Positions 13,048 through 25,045 of a stretch of DNA of 64,000 bases are shown piece by piece; the stretch's first letter is position 1, and each line of letters begins with the position of its first letter. The stretch lies in contig NC_135241.1 in the NCBI RefSeq assembly GCF_947623445.1, forward strand, positions 19,532,501 to 19,596,500. Reading direction: 5' to 3'. Under the pieces are notes generated by a model, which worked only from the letters and a program-made list of their open reading frames with translations, did not search any database and was not told the DNA's origin. Origin of the DNA: Clavelina lepadiformis (taxonomy: Eukaryota; Chordata; Ascidiacea; Aplousobranchia; Clavelinidae). The translations under genes were made by a program, and so were the position numbers.

Positions 13048-13315
13048 CTTTCCATGGCAAAAGCACCTAAAATATATTGATTAATTAATGTTTATATGAA
13101 TTTTTATTTATGAAATCTGAATGCAGCCTACAGCATGGTAGGTAAGCATTCTAAATGAACATGAAGGATTTTTGATTTTGAATGTATCCAGAAAAAAAAC
13201 TTAGTAACTAAAACATAATTTTCCTAAACAAGCTGTGTCAAAGCATGTACTGATGAATGAAATTGCAAACCAAGTAATTAAATAAATTTGTTGAAAAACC
13301 CAAATGTATTCCAAG

Positions 13316-13639
13316 CTAACCATTGCTGAGGGTCACAGGTAGGCTATATAATGCAAATTTGTTTTGTCCGATGTCAAGGGTATAATATAATTTGATTTCA
13401 TGATCTGTAATGAACCAGTTTTTATTTTCAAATACCGGTAATGTTAATGGTGCATAAAAGGCTTCAAACGGGCGAACGTTTAGCGCTGGATGTCGGTGGA
13501 CAGGGCGAAGAAAAGCCATTCTCTCAAAAGCCAGCACTAACTTTTGCTCTAAAGTTTCTAAACCTTCTTCAATGCGTCTAAAGGACGTCTTGCATTGGTT
13601 GGTACAACGAATAGATTTCAAGTGAATATTTTGAAACAT
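13316..13639 (-). CDS. Possible small gene or exon of unknown function (107 codons)
   Basis: An open frame starting MFQNIHLKSIRCTNQCK and containing FRRIEEGLETLEQKLVLAFE and HPALNVRPFEAFYAP. Its residue mix (balanced charge, few low-complexity runs) is more protein-like than that of other short frames in the spacers. A TGACGTCA palindrome lies about 25 bp upstream of the ATG. It sits between the apparent 5' untranslated exon of BICRA (ending about 13858) and BICRA coding exon 1, on the same strand, so it may be an alternative BICRA exon, a nested gene or chance. I recognise no family. Near its end a GT (ATG followed by GTTAGC) could act as a donor. Confidence 0.35.
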   Translation of the reverse strand: MFQNIHLKSIRCTNQCKTSFRRIEEGLETLEQKLVLAFERMAFLRPVHRHPALNVRPFEAFYAPLTLPVFENKNWFITDHEIKLYYTLDIGQNKFALYSLPVTLSNG

Positions 13640-13663
13640 TTAAGACAAATATAGCTCCCAAAA

Positions 13664-13671
13664 TGACGTCA
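13664..13671. promoter_or_regulatory. CRE palindrome TGACGTCA
   Basis: A perfect cAMP-response-element palindrome (CREB/ATF site), about 25 bp upstream of the ATG of the 107-codon frame and inside the 5' region of BICRA. A single 8 bp match is seen; function is inferred. Confidence 0.4.
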
Positions 13672-13857
13672 TAACGGAAATTTAGAGAAATGTGGAAAGT
13701 GCAGCTTACGCCACACAGATATCGTAATAGCGTTTTCGCACAACCATGTATGTAGTACGTAGCATACTCTCCTATTAATTTCGTTCAACCAACGCAGTAC
13801 GTTACGCCACAACAACAAGAAACGAGTGAATATTTTAAATAAGAAAGAAACATACCT

Positions 13858-14078
13858 TCAAACACGCGTCCGATCTTCGCTTATAGGGATCTCACGGGCT
13901 ATCGCGAAGGGGTGAAATATTCTCACCAATCACGCTTCACCTCCCACGATGACATCACACTGCTTTTCCAATCGATCACGTGACAAACAAATTGTGATCA
14001 AGAGAAAAACTGCATCATATTAATACTAGTGTTTAGTTCGCTGCCTATACATTCGAGAGAAGCATGTACGTGGAGATG
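13858..14078. promoter_or_regulatory. Probable bidirectional promoter / 5' exon of BICRA
   Basis: On the minus strand, a segment ending in GTTTGAAG followed by GTATGTTTC at about 13857 forms a good donor, pairing with the acceptor ttttag just before BICRA coding exon 1 (about 13068). Upstream, 13925-13985 has CCAATCA, TGACATCA and an E-box CACGTG. On the plus strand, ATG at 14064 is followed 15 bp later by the donor GTAAGT (14079), suggesting a divergent transcript. No downstream plus-strand exon was recognised, so the divergent transcript may be non-coding. Confidence 0.4.
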
Positions 14079-15120
14079 GTAAGTACAACATTTCTCCCAT
14101 GATACAACAGTACATTAAAGCAAACCAAAGTTTGCTGTTAAAAAATGATGCAAGTTATGGCAATGGTGTGACAACTACTGACATCTGATAAATTTCCAAC
14201 GCGTGTTCAACAAAAACGTCAAAACAATGTTAGTTTAAACTGATTAAATAATCTAAACTCTAGATATGCAAGTACAAATTGCATAAATTCTTTTCGCTCG
14301 GAATTCGCCGGCCAACGTCTTGTATTTGTAACCTCGAGTGTTAATGTAGTATCTATGGAGATTTTGGATCATAACTGCCAGTTGGGGCAGTAAAGAGTAT
14401 ATTAAAAGAAATTAATCTTTCTGAGACTTGTGGTTGTTGAAACGAGCAATATTGATAACTGAAACCAAGTAGCAGCTGCACTTACTACACTTAGGCGGAA
14501 ATGTGTTTTTATTACATACAAATACGGTACCACAGATGCTACTGCTGATCAAGCGTTTCTAACTAATTCATAAACTGGAAAGTGTGGACAACTCTTCGTT
14601 GCATTTAGGACAGGTTACGTGGAAAAGTTGCTTTTTTGGATAGTTTACTCTTCACATGTTTGCAGATTTATGATATCTCTGTTACCAATCTTTTCATTAA
14701 CCTAAATTGTGTTTGAAACACGTGAAAAAATAGCAAATGCACTGGGAAAGTTTTTATTACAAGTCTTGATTTCCGTTTTGGTATGAGTCTATATATTATT
14801 TCTAAATCACAACACAACAGCAATTCCCACACCAAGTTAACACAAAACATGGATTCTATGACAATATACATGTAAAAAATACTGCAGACAATGATTGATA
14901 GACACTATTTAATGTTGACTATAATGCATTGCAGTCAAATTTCCATAACAAATTTAAACCAACTAACTTCTTAATTCTTGCCTTTTACGTTAATAATTTA
15001 GCAATTCAAGCAGAGCAAATAAGCAAAAGACAGAACCACCGTTCCCTACAAGCAGGGAAACTCATGTAAATTTATATTTCTAATTCTCCCATGCACCAAA
15101 GTCAATCCAAGTCAAACATT
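14079..15120. other. Spacer between BICRA promoter and EIF3D 3' end
   Basis: About 1 kb, AT-rich. No exon or repeat was recognised apart from the possible start of a divergent transcript at its left end. Confidence 0.5.
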
Positions 15121-18015
15121 TTATTTTTCTCCTTCATCTTCACTTTCAGTTTCCTCCTCATCATCTTCTTCATCCGAACTTTCTTCCTCATCAGCACTGA
15201 ACGTTCCCTCTGGCAACTTGTACAGACGTATAACCGGCTTGTTCGGATCCTAAAAATAAATAAATAAAGCTTAAATATTTTTCAAGTTGAGTCTTCCTTC
15301 CTTTCTCTATGATATGTGCTGATATCAGACCTTTAAAATCAGATATTTTCCTTCAGGCTGTTTCATGCACAAGTCTATAACACAACGAAGTATTCCCCAC
15401 GCATTGACAACTGATAAATTTATTTGGTTAGCAAATTCTTTGGGAATAAATTGCTGCGTCCCAATAACAACGTGCCGGGATGAATCCTGAATGCTGTATC
15501 TTGACACATATCCCATCTTCAGGTATTCAGACCTGATCAAAGCAAAAATTGCATTGTGTGAGAAATAATTTGTTAAGCGTTATAAATAAAATATTAATCT
15601 AAAAATAAACTTAATATCCCTACTAACAAACTGCCATACATCATGAATATATTAATTTACTTATAATACACGGCATCATAAACATATAAAAGCCTACCCG
15701 GCAAGCAGAGCACACATGGTCCACTTGGCAAGTTTGCAGCTATTGTTTTTCAGTTCAGTAGCAAGCACTGAACCACGTTGTGAATCTAACTTCCGACGCC
15801 ATTCCACACCATTGCAGCATCGATGATCCCACTCATTTAAAGCCTGAATGGATAATGTCAAACAGGATTTGATAAATAACATGTTCTTTATGAAACGACG
15901 ATAAATCAAATGGTTGTAGGATTTTACCACATTCAGCATGGTACTGTCTTAAACATCAGTAAAAATGTAAGAAATATGAATTTGGGACATTTGACCTTAG
16001 AACTAGGCAGAAACAAATCGGTAAGATTCCTTACTTTAACATTGATAAAACTTATATCACCACTGGATGTACTAATGACAGCATCATGCTCCGTTCTTGC
16101 CACAAGTTCAATATTATTTCCAAGGTTCCATTTGCGATAGCGATAACCAACCGAAGCTATATTTCCAGAATCACCTAAAATTACAAAAAGATGAACCTTC
16201 AAAATCCTTTAATAAAGTCAGACATAATAACTGTAGACTGATAATACAGTAGACAATTATATAAAACAAAAATTGAATTTCCCCTAAAACAGAATGCTGC
16301 TCCAAAAACTTTAATTAAACAAAAGATCCAATGTCACCTGGTAGCATTATTTGTAAGAAATGTACCTTGCACAAAGGGATTGCTTTTCTCAAACTTATGT
16401 TTATCTCCCGGTTTCAAAACTTGTTGTGAGAAGTTGTGATTGATGTAAGTAGCTTCCATTGATAAATTATGCGGAGCATTTAACCCTTCATCCTAAACAC
16501 ACAACACATTTTGTCATCATCTATGCAAAAAATTCTTACAATGATATCACAGCTCATTAGCACCTGTGGTGGTTCATTTGCAGTTTCACTGACTGTCAGC
16601 AAATCAAAAGCAGAATCATCACGCTTATCAAAAAAGAGTTTGTTGCGTCCTACACGCTGCGCAATGATATCCCACGAATACTGAGATCGAGTGCAGCACA
16701 TGATTGTTGCCAAAATGGCATCGGTGGCAAAGACAGTGCCACTTGATTTCGCAAGTCTTCGAATAATCGGATCATCTGTGGTAGTGACCTATAAAAGTTT
16801 TGTTTTAAGAGTCTTGAAAACAGAATCTTAAAAAACAAAAGCTTATAGATTATGCTGCTAAGTTACTGCCTACCAATGTACCACATGGTCCTATGGAGCA
16901 TTTCCAATAAGACTATTACCTTGTGAAATTCTTTGTTAATTCTCTTCAGCGATTTTTCAGCTTTAACTGAAACACGATCATATGTCTTGTCATAGAACAG
17001 CAATTCACCACACTTATACAGATCTTCAGGTTCTGCAATTTCTGGTAGTTTAAGCTTGCTCAAGCGATTAAAGTCCATTTCTTCAACCACCTATAAACAT
17101 GAACACAACATTGTAAACCATCTGCAAGTATACAATACAACAATCCATATAAATATAATTACGCTTTTAAACAGCAGATAATACTTCATGTAAGTGCCAA
17201 TTATCTTTCAACTTGCCTCCCATGTTTCTGCAACATTAACAGAAGCATCTCTCCGTTTTTGTTGATTTTGCAACTGCTTCTCCCTGTAACGGAATCGGCT
17301 TTGACCATACTGTTTCTGCATGTTCCTCTGCAGACGCTGTCTCTCGCGCTCTTTCCGTTTCTCCAGTTTCGTAAGTGGTTTCTGATTAAGTGAACCTCCA
17401 CCAGCTTCACGCTGTTGTCTCTGCTGCATTTGTCTGTTTCGGATTTGGTTGAAGCGAAAGCGATTTCGTTGATAAGCTGGTTTTTGAATCTATTCATAGT
17501 AACATAACAAACGTGAATGAAAATATTAAAAAAATGTTGGACTATTTACAAGAACACAAAACATTCCATCTAACAAAAACTGCTTACGGCAGAGTATGCT
17601 ATTACTATTTAGCTTGTTTTCATTATCTAACGGCATAATATTAACAGTATAGCAAAATCACCTTGGTATTATCAACCAGCTGGAAAGTGCTTTCATCTTC
17701 ATCATGAAAATAGGAGTACTGGCTTCCACCGCCAAACTGAGAGTTATACTTATTCATATATCTTCGGTCTTGGTATGTATTACCACTCCAGTCAGACACC
17801 TAAAATTTCATATTCAAATATTTAAACAAAACACACTCCAAGAAGTCAGAATGCCTGGATTTTGCTTCATGAAACCAAACTTGTGTAATAACCTTTCCGA
17901 GCCTATCACCCTTGCTAAATGGTTGGTAAGGCATGTCTTTGAATTTTTCTGGAAGATCCATTGGTCCCCATCCATCAGGGTTATCCTGAATAGTCGGAGG
18001 GATAAACTTGGCCAT
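15121..18015 (-). CDS. EIF3D: EIF3D, translation initiation factor 3 subunit D
   Basis: eIF3d is a peripheral eIF3 subunit at the mRNA exit side of the 40S ribosome and has its own cap-binding pocket. Ten exons with consistent phases: 18015-17893, 17799-17662, 17489-17217, 17090-16920, 16788-16564, 16492-16366, 16174-16035, 15843-15698, 15532-15331 and 15249-15121, encoding 557 residues (human 548). The start [18 protein letters not shown] and [16 protein letters not shown] are near-identical to human. Later landmarks are [88 protein letters not shown] and an acidic tail rich in E and D. Intron 3 appears to use a GC donor (GAG then GCAAGT). The word AATAAA overlaps the stop codon, so the 3' end may be very short. 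An acceptor-like CAG lies about 40 bp before the ATG. Confidence 0.97.
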
Positions 18016-18549
18016 TCTCTTTCAATTTATCTCCTTCAAAAATTTCTGAACCTGGAATTCATTAAATGAAATAATACACTGCCTTTGGAAGTACAAATGT
18101 TTGAAATTAGCAAGTTCGATAACATAGGCCCATACAAATAAAAACGCCATATGTGATATGCAAAATATGTAGTTAACAATTAATTAATTTGCATAAACTG
18201 ATGAGTATAATGTATATACACTGATAAAAATTTTTTAACCGTACAAGAAAGATGACTGTATGGAAAATGATAGCTGTAGAGAAGATAGCAGTAACCAAGG
18301 TTTCACCAATAATAAAAATTATTTTAGTTAGTTGGTGAAGTGATAATTTTTTTGGGCTCGGACCACAGCCACTTGGTGTATGTCATCCTGAAAGCTACAC
18401 ATGGTTAATAATAAAGAAATATATGCAGAACTATGCAAGCAGGGACAAAATCCCTACAGGAAAGTTCGTAGATAGTTATTTGTTTGTATTATTAATGATC
18501 ATTCAAATCTGGCACATGAAGTTGGCTTATGCACCACATTAATTCCCAA

Positions 18550-18705
18550 TGTTCCTGACTGGAAAGTATGGTAGTTTTCGAAGAGAAATTGTGCATGCAG
18601 CGGCACAAGTTTTTGTGTGATGGCGTGCACTGAAGCCTCAATTCTTAGTTATACATTGGTGTTCAAACAAGCAGTTTTTCAATGTTTATTAATTATAAAT
18701 CAGTG
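18550..18705. repeat. Dispersed repeat family R1, copy 3
   Basis: Contains tatggtagttttcgaagaga, tgatggcgtgcactgaagcc, caattcttag and ggtgttcaaacaagcag in the same order as the copies near 1640 and 12715. It is closest to the 12.7 kb copy. Confidence 0.55.
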
Positions 18706-19303
18706 TAAAGACAAAGTTTGATATGCACATATTAATGAAGAAAATTTTCGGCTTTAGAAATTTTATTAGAAAGGTGCAATAGCAGACTGATTTGCTGGTA
18801 TATTTATTTGATGTTGTAAAACTAAATTTCCCGCTAGGGAAAAAATTCTGATGTGACAGTCTGATGTTTATATCAATAGTCACATGACAGTCTGACGTTT
18901 ACACCAACTTTGGTAATACAGTACTACAAACACTGGCTGGTTGACACTTATATGATCCCAAAGCTGGGCAGCACCAATGAGATGGAATGCATTTTTTAGC
19001 CTTATAGGCCTATAGGGATTGGAAATTCAGTATACTGAATCAGTATACGGAGGATTCTAATCCGAAATGCCAATTTAAACCGAATAATAAGATTCAGTTT
19101 TAATACTGTGAGAGCGCGATCGAACAAGGGAGAAAGAAATTCATGACGGAACAAGTGAAAAAAAGTGAAATTGCGACACAAAACCGAGAAAAATGCACAC
19201 GAGTTTTCACACGAACGCAAACACAAAAAATGCATCTGTCAATTGGCAGATTTTTTGCTGATAGTTTTATCAATTTCGTTTTGGATGAGAGGAGGAAAGC
19301 AAT

Positions 19304-19367
19304 GCGGTGGCGTAGTGTTTAATGATGGGGCTCGTATACTAGAGGTCTCGAGTTTGAATCTTGCTGT
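19304..19367 (+). repeat. tRNA-like SINE head (A box and B box)
   Basis: TGGCGTAGTG at 19308-19317 fits the pol III A box, and GAGTTTGAATCTT at 19350-19362 fits a decayed B box. The spacing of about 40 bp is right for a tRNA-derived promoter, but the arms do not fold into a full tRNA, so a SINE relic is more likely than a tRNA gene. Confidence 0.45.
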
Positions 19368-19439
19368 TTGTTTGACTTCGTTTTTCTGTCCAAATTTATT
19401 TTTGATCTAATTTAGTCCTGAAAGGCGAGAGTTTAGGTA

Positions 19440-19680
19440 GGAGGAGATTAGTTTTAAATTAATTTAGACTTAGAAAAAAAATTGTAATTTTTAGTTGAAA
19501 AATAGCGTTTATTTCAATCTGCAGCTTAGCTTAGTAATTAAATCATGAAAAGTGCAAGTCAGAGGAGATTAGCTTTAGTTTAATTTACACTTTGGAAAAA
19601 TTAGTACATCGTTTTAAGTTGAAAATTAGCATACATTTCAATTCGAAGACTAGCCTAATTGTTGTTTACTGTATTCATAT
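19440..19680. repeat. Two-copy tandem duplication (about 120 bp units)
   Basis: Unit 1 (19440-19560) and unit 2 (19561-19680) share ggagattag, the TTTAATTTA stretch, ttagttgaaaa and atttcaat in the same order. They are diverged, so the duplication is old. Confidence 0.5.
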
Positions 19681-19772
19681 TTTCCTACTTTGGTAAACGG
19701 TGGACAGTAAAATAAGTGTCTAGCCTACTCCACCGGTTGGCGATTACCAAAGTAAGGAAATACCGATTGCAT
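19680..19772. repeat. Inverted repeat, possible MITE
   Basis: tttcctactttggtaaacgg on the left is mirrored by the complement of gattaccaaagtaaggaaat on the right, with ggtgg/ccacc continuing the pairing. This gives a hairpin of about 90 bp. Target duplication was not resolved. Confidence 0.45.
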
Positions 19773-21890
19773 AACTGGCCGTTTATCGAAGTAGCTTTTT
19801 CTAAATTTGGTAACTGGCAGACGATGAAGTAGATGCTGCCTTAATATTAATTATGTGTATAATGGCTATTGTTTCATCTTGTTGTGCGGGGGATTTTTCA
19901 AACAAAATCAGAAAAAATTCTGATCTTGGGTGTAGAATCGTGTATGGGAGTTTGCTAAGCAGTCCAGGCTAAACCTCTTATTTTCATTTAAAAACTTTTT
20001 ATTGAAAAATAGTCTAGATTTCTATCTCTAAACTCAAAGCACAGATCCAATCTGCATAGCCTAAGAACCAGCTAAGCCAAAATTCATTCTTCTCTGGTAT
20101 TTCTTTTTTTGGGTCTAGTATACCGAATCTAGCTGGGGTCTAGTAGCCTATAGCCTACAGAATAATGCATATTGTGGCTGTGCGCAATTTCACTTGGCTT
20201 GTAGACCCCGTTTTTTGTTGTTTTTTATTTGGCTAGATCTACTGTTTTGTAAATAATGTTTTTTAAAACTGCGTGTAAATTTAGTGCTGCGTTTGGAAAA
20301 TAAACCTCTCTCTCAAAAAAAAATTTACTTTTTATAGCCCACTGTTGGGACTGGGAGTCGGGAGCTTAAGGTCTGTCCTGTGCGGCTCTGCATTCACATC
20401 TGATCGCACATGTGTCAAGTACATGGACATCTCACACAGTTGTGCAAGAAATTTTAACCTATAGATTTCTATGGCTTATCATATATGGCACTTTTTCATT
20501 TATTCCGTGTTTTCATAAAACTTTACTTTAACGTTTGGTATAATATAAAGTCTTTTGTTGATTATACCTTCTTTATCTTGCAGAATGCTTCGAAGACAAT
20601 TATCAGGCTTGTCTCAATATGGAATAGTTTTTGACTTATTTCATCTTTCCCCATATATGTAATTTGTGATGGCTTCAACCTATCCTATAGGGCTCCCTAT
20701 TTCATTAATGTTGCAACAGGTTTCTAGAAGAAAAACAGATGTTTTTCATTGTGACTGTTTTTATACACGTATCAATTAATCAATCAATCATTTCATTTTT
20801 CGTTTAAAGCGCGGTGGGGACGAAAAATCAAGCCAGTTGTTACTAAAACGCGCCAATGAACAGGAAAAAGTGACAAAGTCGAAAAGGTTTAAAGCGTGCT
20901 CAAGAGAAATAAGTTAATATTTGCTTGTAACAACTAGCACGACCACTAAACCTATAATTAGTTAAATCCATAAAACACAAGTTGAAAAGGTTGAAAATTA
21001 AGCAGACGAGCAGGTGGTGTGTTCAAGCAACTGATGAATGAAAATTGCTTCAATGCTGTACATCAGTGGATTGGAAAAGAAACCCAATCCCGGGCAAGAT
21101 CCCGGTTTCTGGTGGCCATAGCACTAAGGAAGGGCGCTGTTGATTAGCCCGAGTTTGTACAGCAAGAATGCACAGTTGCACACCAATCATAATCTTTAGC
21201 AGATGTGATGACAATACTGCTCGCTGCAAGATGGAAACTTCTCTGGTACATCGACAGTGATGTAACTGAGTAAGATTTCCATGAAGTCATTCAACTGGAG
21301 ATAATAGAAAGACTATGTGTATGACAAATATGACGCCATTAAACTGCCGCTATAGAAATTTCTGGTTACGCCACTGGATTCTGATCATATAAATACTCAT
21401 GAGTCTTGGTTATGAATTTCAATTTGCATATGGTTTCCCTTAACGACTACCGTCTCTGATGAAAACTAAACAACATAGCAGCGGTCTGATTATAAACGAC
21501 ACTCTGTTTAATATAGTGTTTACTAAGATGCACTTGGCTCCAGTATATAAAATTTTGTTGCTTACCATACATTGCGCTTTGCATTCGTTTTATTCTCTTT
21601 ATTGCGCACGTCCATTGACAGAAAGAAATATGAAGTTGTGCTGTTGCATGACGGAGTTATGTAACCTGATTTTGTGGCTCTGTCGCTCACATGATTAACG
21701 TCGTGATTGTTAATGTCTGATTAATATCACTTGCCACTCTCTACTTTCCGGTAGGAACGGTTGTCATTTTAGTTGGTTTAAAGAATATTGTCGGTTTGAG
21801 CAGTTAATAATAAGTTAGTTTGTAAAAGGTTGTCACTTGTCAGCAAGATTTGAAGTTTTTAATCAAAACAGCGCCAAGAAGGACATTCAG

Positions 21891-24280
21891 ATGACTCAAC
21901 TGGAAGTATTAATCACTCTTTGCTTGGTTGTTGTAGCAATTTTGACTCAAAACAGTAATTGCTTCTTTTTTGAAAGTAAGGCTTAGCAAACCATAGAGAG
22001 TAGAGTATTATAAATTGCATAGCAACGCACAGTAGTTTTTATCGCCCACAACTAAATTGCATATTTTACTTCGACCTCAGCTTTTGTTCTTAAATGAAAG
22101 AAATTTTTAGAAAAGGAACCTGGGCCACCTGTTGTTATTATTCCGGGTGACGCAGGAAGCATGTTGGATGCAAAGCTAAACAAACCGACTTCTAATGATG
22201 GCTGTGCTACAATACGAGATTGGTTTAGGCTTTGGCTTAACGTTAAAGTATGTTTGGCCTTTTGCTTGCGTAGGTCTAGCCGCTGTTTGTGGACTTAGCT
22301 TGAAAGCAATAAGTCACTTCGCCACTTTCAGCATTGTATAATAACTTGTACAAACACAAACCGCCACATAGCGCAATCTGCTGATTAATGATTTTGCAGG
22401 AAATGTTGCCATCAAACGTCGTATGTGGCGTAAACAACAGGAAAATGGTTTTCGAACCGGCAACTAACACAAGCAGTAACAGTGCTGGCGTCCAAACTCG
22501 GATATCCGGTTTTGGAACAGCTCATTCGGTTGAATATATCGATGACAGTTGGACTGCTTATTTGCTTGGAAATATAGGAGCCTACGCACACGCACTTGTT
22601 GAAGGTCTATAATAATTTAATAAAAACAAACTACTGCAGTAAAAAATGATTATAATTAATGATGATCAATTAAAACATCCTATAGTATATAAGATAGTAA
22701 AATTATAAATCTTTCCGCTCAGAAACAAAATTTATTTGCAAATGTTCAGTATGCTTGTTTGTCTTCCATTACAGAATTGCTTGATAATGGCTACGAGCGC
22801 GACGTTTCAGTAAGAGGTGCACCTTATGACTTCAGAATAGCCATGTCATCGCACCGCACTTATTTCCAGAAGTAAAGTTATGACATATGCTGTATTTGAA
22901 CAAATTTTGTTTTAAAATAGCGGCGAATTCATGATGTTTTCTGTTTTGCGCGATGTTATTCGCTTGATAGTCTGCGGGAATTAGTCGAGAACACATACGA
23001 AAAAAATGACAACAAAAAAGTCGTCTTGATTTCACACAGCATGGGGGGAATATTTGCAACTTGGTTTCTGAATTTGCAGTCCCAAGAATGGAAGGTTAAA
23101 AGAAAAAATTAATCATTATCTAACCTTTAACCCTTGCAATAGAATATGTCGAATTAATTTTATTTCTTTTTGCTTAGGATCGCTACATTGACAGTTTTAT
23201 CGCGCTTTCTACTCCATGGGGCGGCTCCACAGATACATTGCAAGCAGTGACGTCAGGATATACGTTCGGTATCTCGTTTATTAGCCCATTGGTTGTCAGA
23301 CCAGAACAAAGGACTATCGAAACAAGTTAGTGCGAAGAATTATTCTGCACACACTTAACGAACGTGATAAATTTTTATTTACTTCTGTACAGTATAGCCT
23401 ATACGGAAAAGTTTAAATTGAACTTTCTAGCTCCTTAGTGCGTTCGACCAATTCAGTGTTTTCTAATCAGCTGTCGGTAAAACCTATATGAATCTTGATG
23501 GTGGAAACAGCAGACAGGTGCTTGCACACTGGATGCGATTGCTTCGGCGCACGGAAACGCAGTCGCAAAACGAAATCGCAAGGAAATGCACGGGATAGAC
23601 ACATGTACACTCATTCGAAATGTTGAATTTGTTAGAAATGACATTTTCGTGCGAATTGCATCCAGTGTGCAGCAACGTGAAGTCTTGGGTCTTTTAACTT
23701 GGTGACGTTCATGCGTAAGTGCGGACCACAGTATTTCTAACGCACGATTTGAAAAAGATTAGGAACCAATGGTCAAACCTATGTTATCATTACTTACGAA
23801 ACAAAGTTTTGTGCTGTAGATTACCTTATGTTACCCAATGCTCGAGTGTGGTCTGCGAACAAGCATTTTGTCTTAAGTGATGAGCGTAGCTACACAGCCT
23901 CCCGGATGGATATGAACGACATGTTTCGAAGGATTGGGGTGTCCACAGAACGCTACAACTACGTTCGAGATGCAAATGAACAGAGTGGGGCCAGCGGGGT
24001 TATGCCACCGAATCCCGGCGTACTTACTTATTGCATCTACGGCGACGGTCTAGACACGTCTGATGTACTCGATTTCAGGGGAGGGAATTTTCCGGACTCG
24101 AAACCTCGGATACAAACAATCTCTGGTGATGGAACAGTCAGTTATGAAAGCCTTTCGGCGTGCAGAGAGTGGAACCTTGGTGACAGAGAAATCAAGGTAC
24201 AATCAGCTTCACACAGCGGTGTTCTGCAGGATGACAAAGGAATACAAGAAATCCTCAAAATATTGCTTCATAACAAATAA
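21891..24280 (+). CDS. PLA2G15-like lysosomal/secreted phospholipase, copy A
   Basis: Group XV phospholipase A2 (LCAT fold) removes acyl chains from phospholipids and can transfer them to ceramide, in lysosomes or after secretion. Seven exons: 21891-21975, 22111-22247, 22400-22604, 22775-22871, 22971-23094, 23178-23325 and 23820-24280, all in phase, 418 residues (human 412). A signal peptide opens the protein (LITLCLVVVAILT). Landmarks are PPVVIIPGDAGSMLDAKLNK, the lipase elbow SHSMG with Ser at about residue 198 (same number as human), STPWGG, and near the C-terminus GDGTVSYES (Asp) and ASHSGVL (His), completing a Ser-Asp-His triad. Exon 7 opens NYLMLPNARVW, matching human SWLLPYNYTW. AATAAA overlaps the stop codon. 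The last intron carries a small inverted-repeat element. First gene of a lipase pair on this strand. Confidence 0.93.
23524..23670. mobile_element. Small inverted-repeat element in lipase A intron 6
   Basis: About 147 bp between gcacactggatgcgattgc (23524-23542) and gcgaattgcatccagtgtgc (23651-23670), which are near-perfect inverted copies of each other. Non-coding; probably a MITE. No target duplication was established. Confidence 0.6.
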
Positions 24281-25045
24281 AGACATCAAAATACCACCAA
24301 AAATATAACGAATAACTGGAACTCCTATATTTTATGTACTTTTTCTCGTTTGTAATGTGTGTAAAAGTGCATTTGCCTATATTGTGCACCGCAGTAGGTT
24401 AAGTAACTCTTCTGTACATGCAAAAGTATATTTGAACTAAGTTATGCGTGCTCCCGCCGTCGAACATTTTTCCGGAGTAAGTTTAATATATAATGCTAAA
24501 TGCTGCACCACTTTCCTGTAAATGATCGTAGAACAGTCTTCAAAATACTGCTGTGTCAGTGATCTACTTGCTGACTCATTGCTTAAATAATATAACAGCA
24601 ATGGCTTAAAGCAAGCTTCGGTAGACACAACTGTTTTTTGCAAGGGCTGAAGGTTTGGTTTTGAAACCAAAAACTGTTTTGAAAGTAGCAGCAGCAGCAG
24701 CCTGTCTATAATTAGAGACTAAATGATCCGAAAGTTAGCCTGTGATATATGATGGTTAGTTAATTGCTAGGCAGTTTCAAACAGACAGTTTCAGATTACC
24801 TTGGTTGATTTGTTTAGCTTTTTTGTTTTATTTTAAATTGAGTTATTCCTGTCTTTTCAGGTTATCTCGAAGCAATGATCAGGTTTAGTTAGAGAAAAGC
24901 TAACTGTCTTACAAGCCTACTTAAGTACATGTTTATTATGTTGTTTTTCAAGATTTTATACAACTGCAGAACGTTGAATATTTAATCTTATATAAAACTA
25001 TAGCTACCTTTAGAAAAACACGATTCATTTGCTTTCAACATTAAA

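Larger units (their letters stand above)
18056..21890. other. Spacer between EIF3D and the first lipase
   Basis: About 3.8 kb. It holds R1 copy 3, a tRNA-like relic near 19304, a two-unit tandem duplication at 19440-19680 and an inverted repeat at about 19680-19770. Frames such as the one near 21459-21698 are cysteine- and leucine-rich without family likeness and are not called. Confidence 0.55.
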
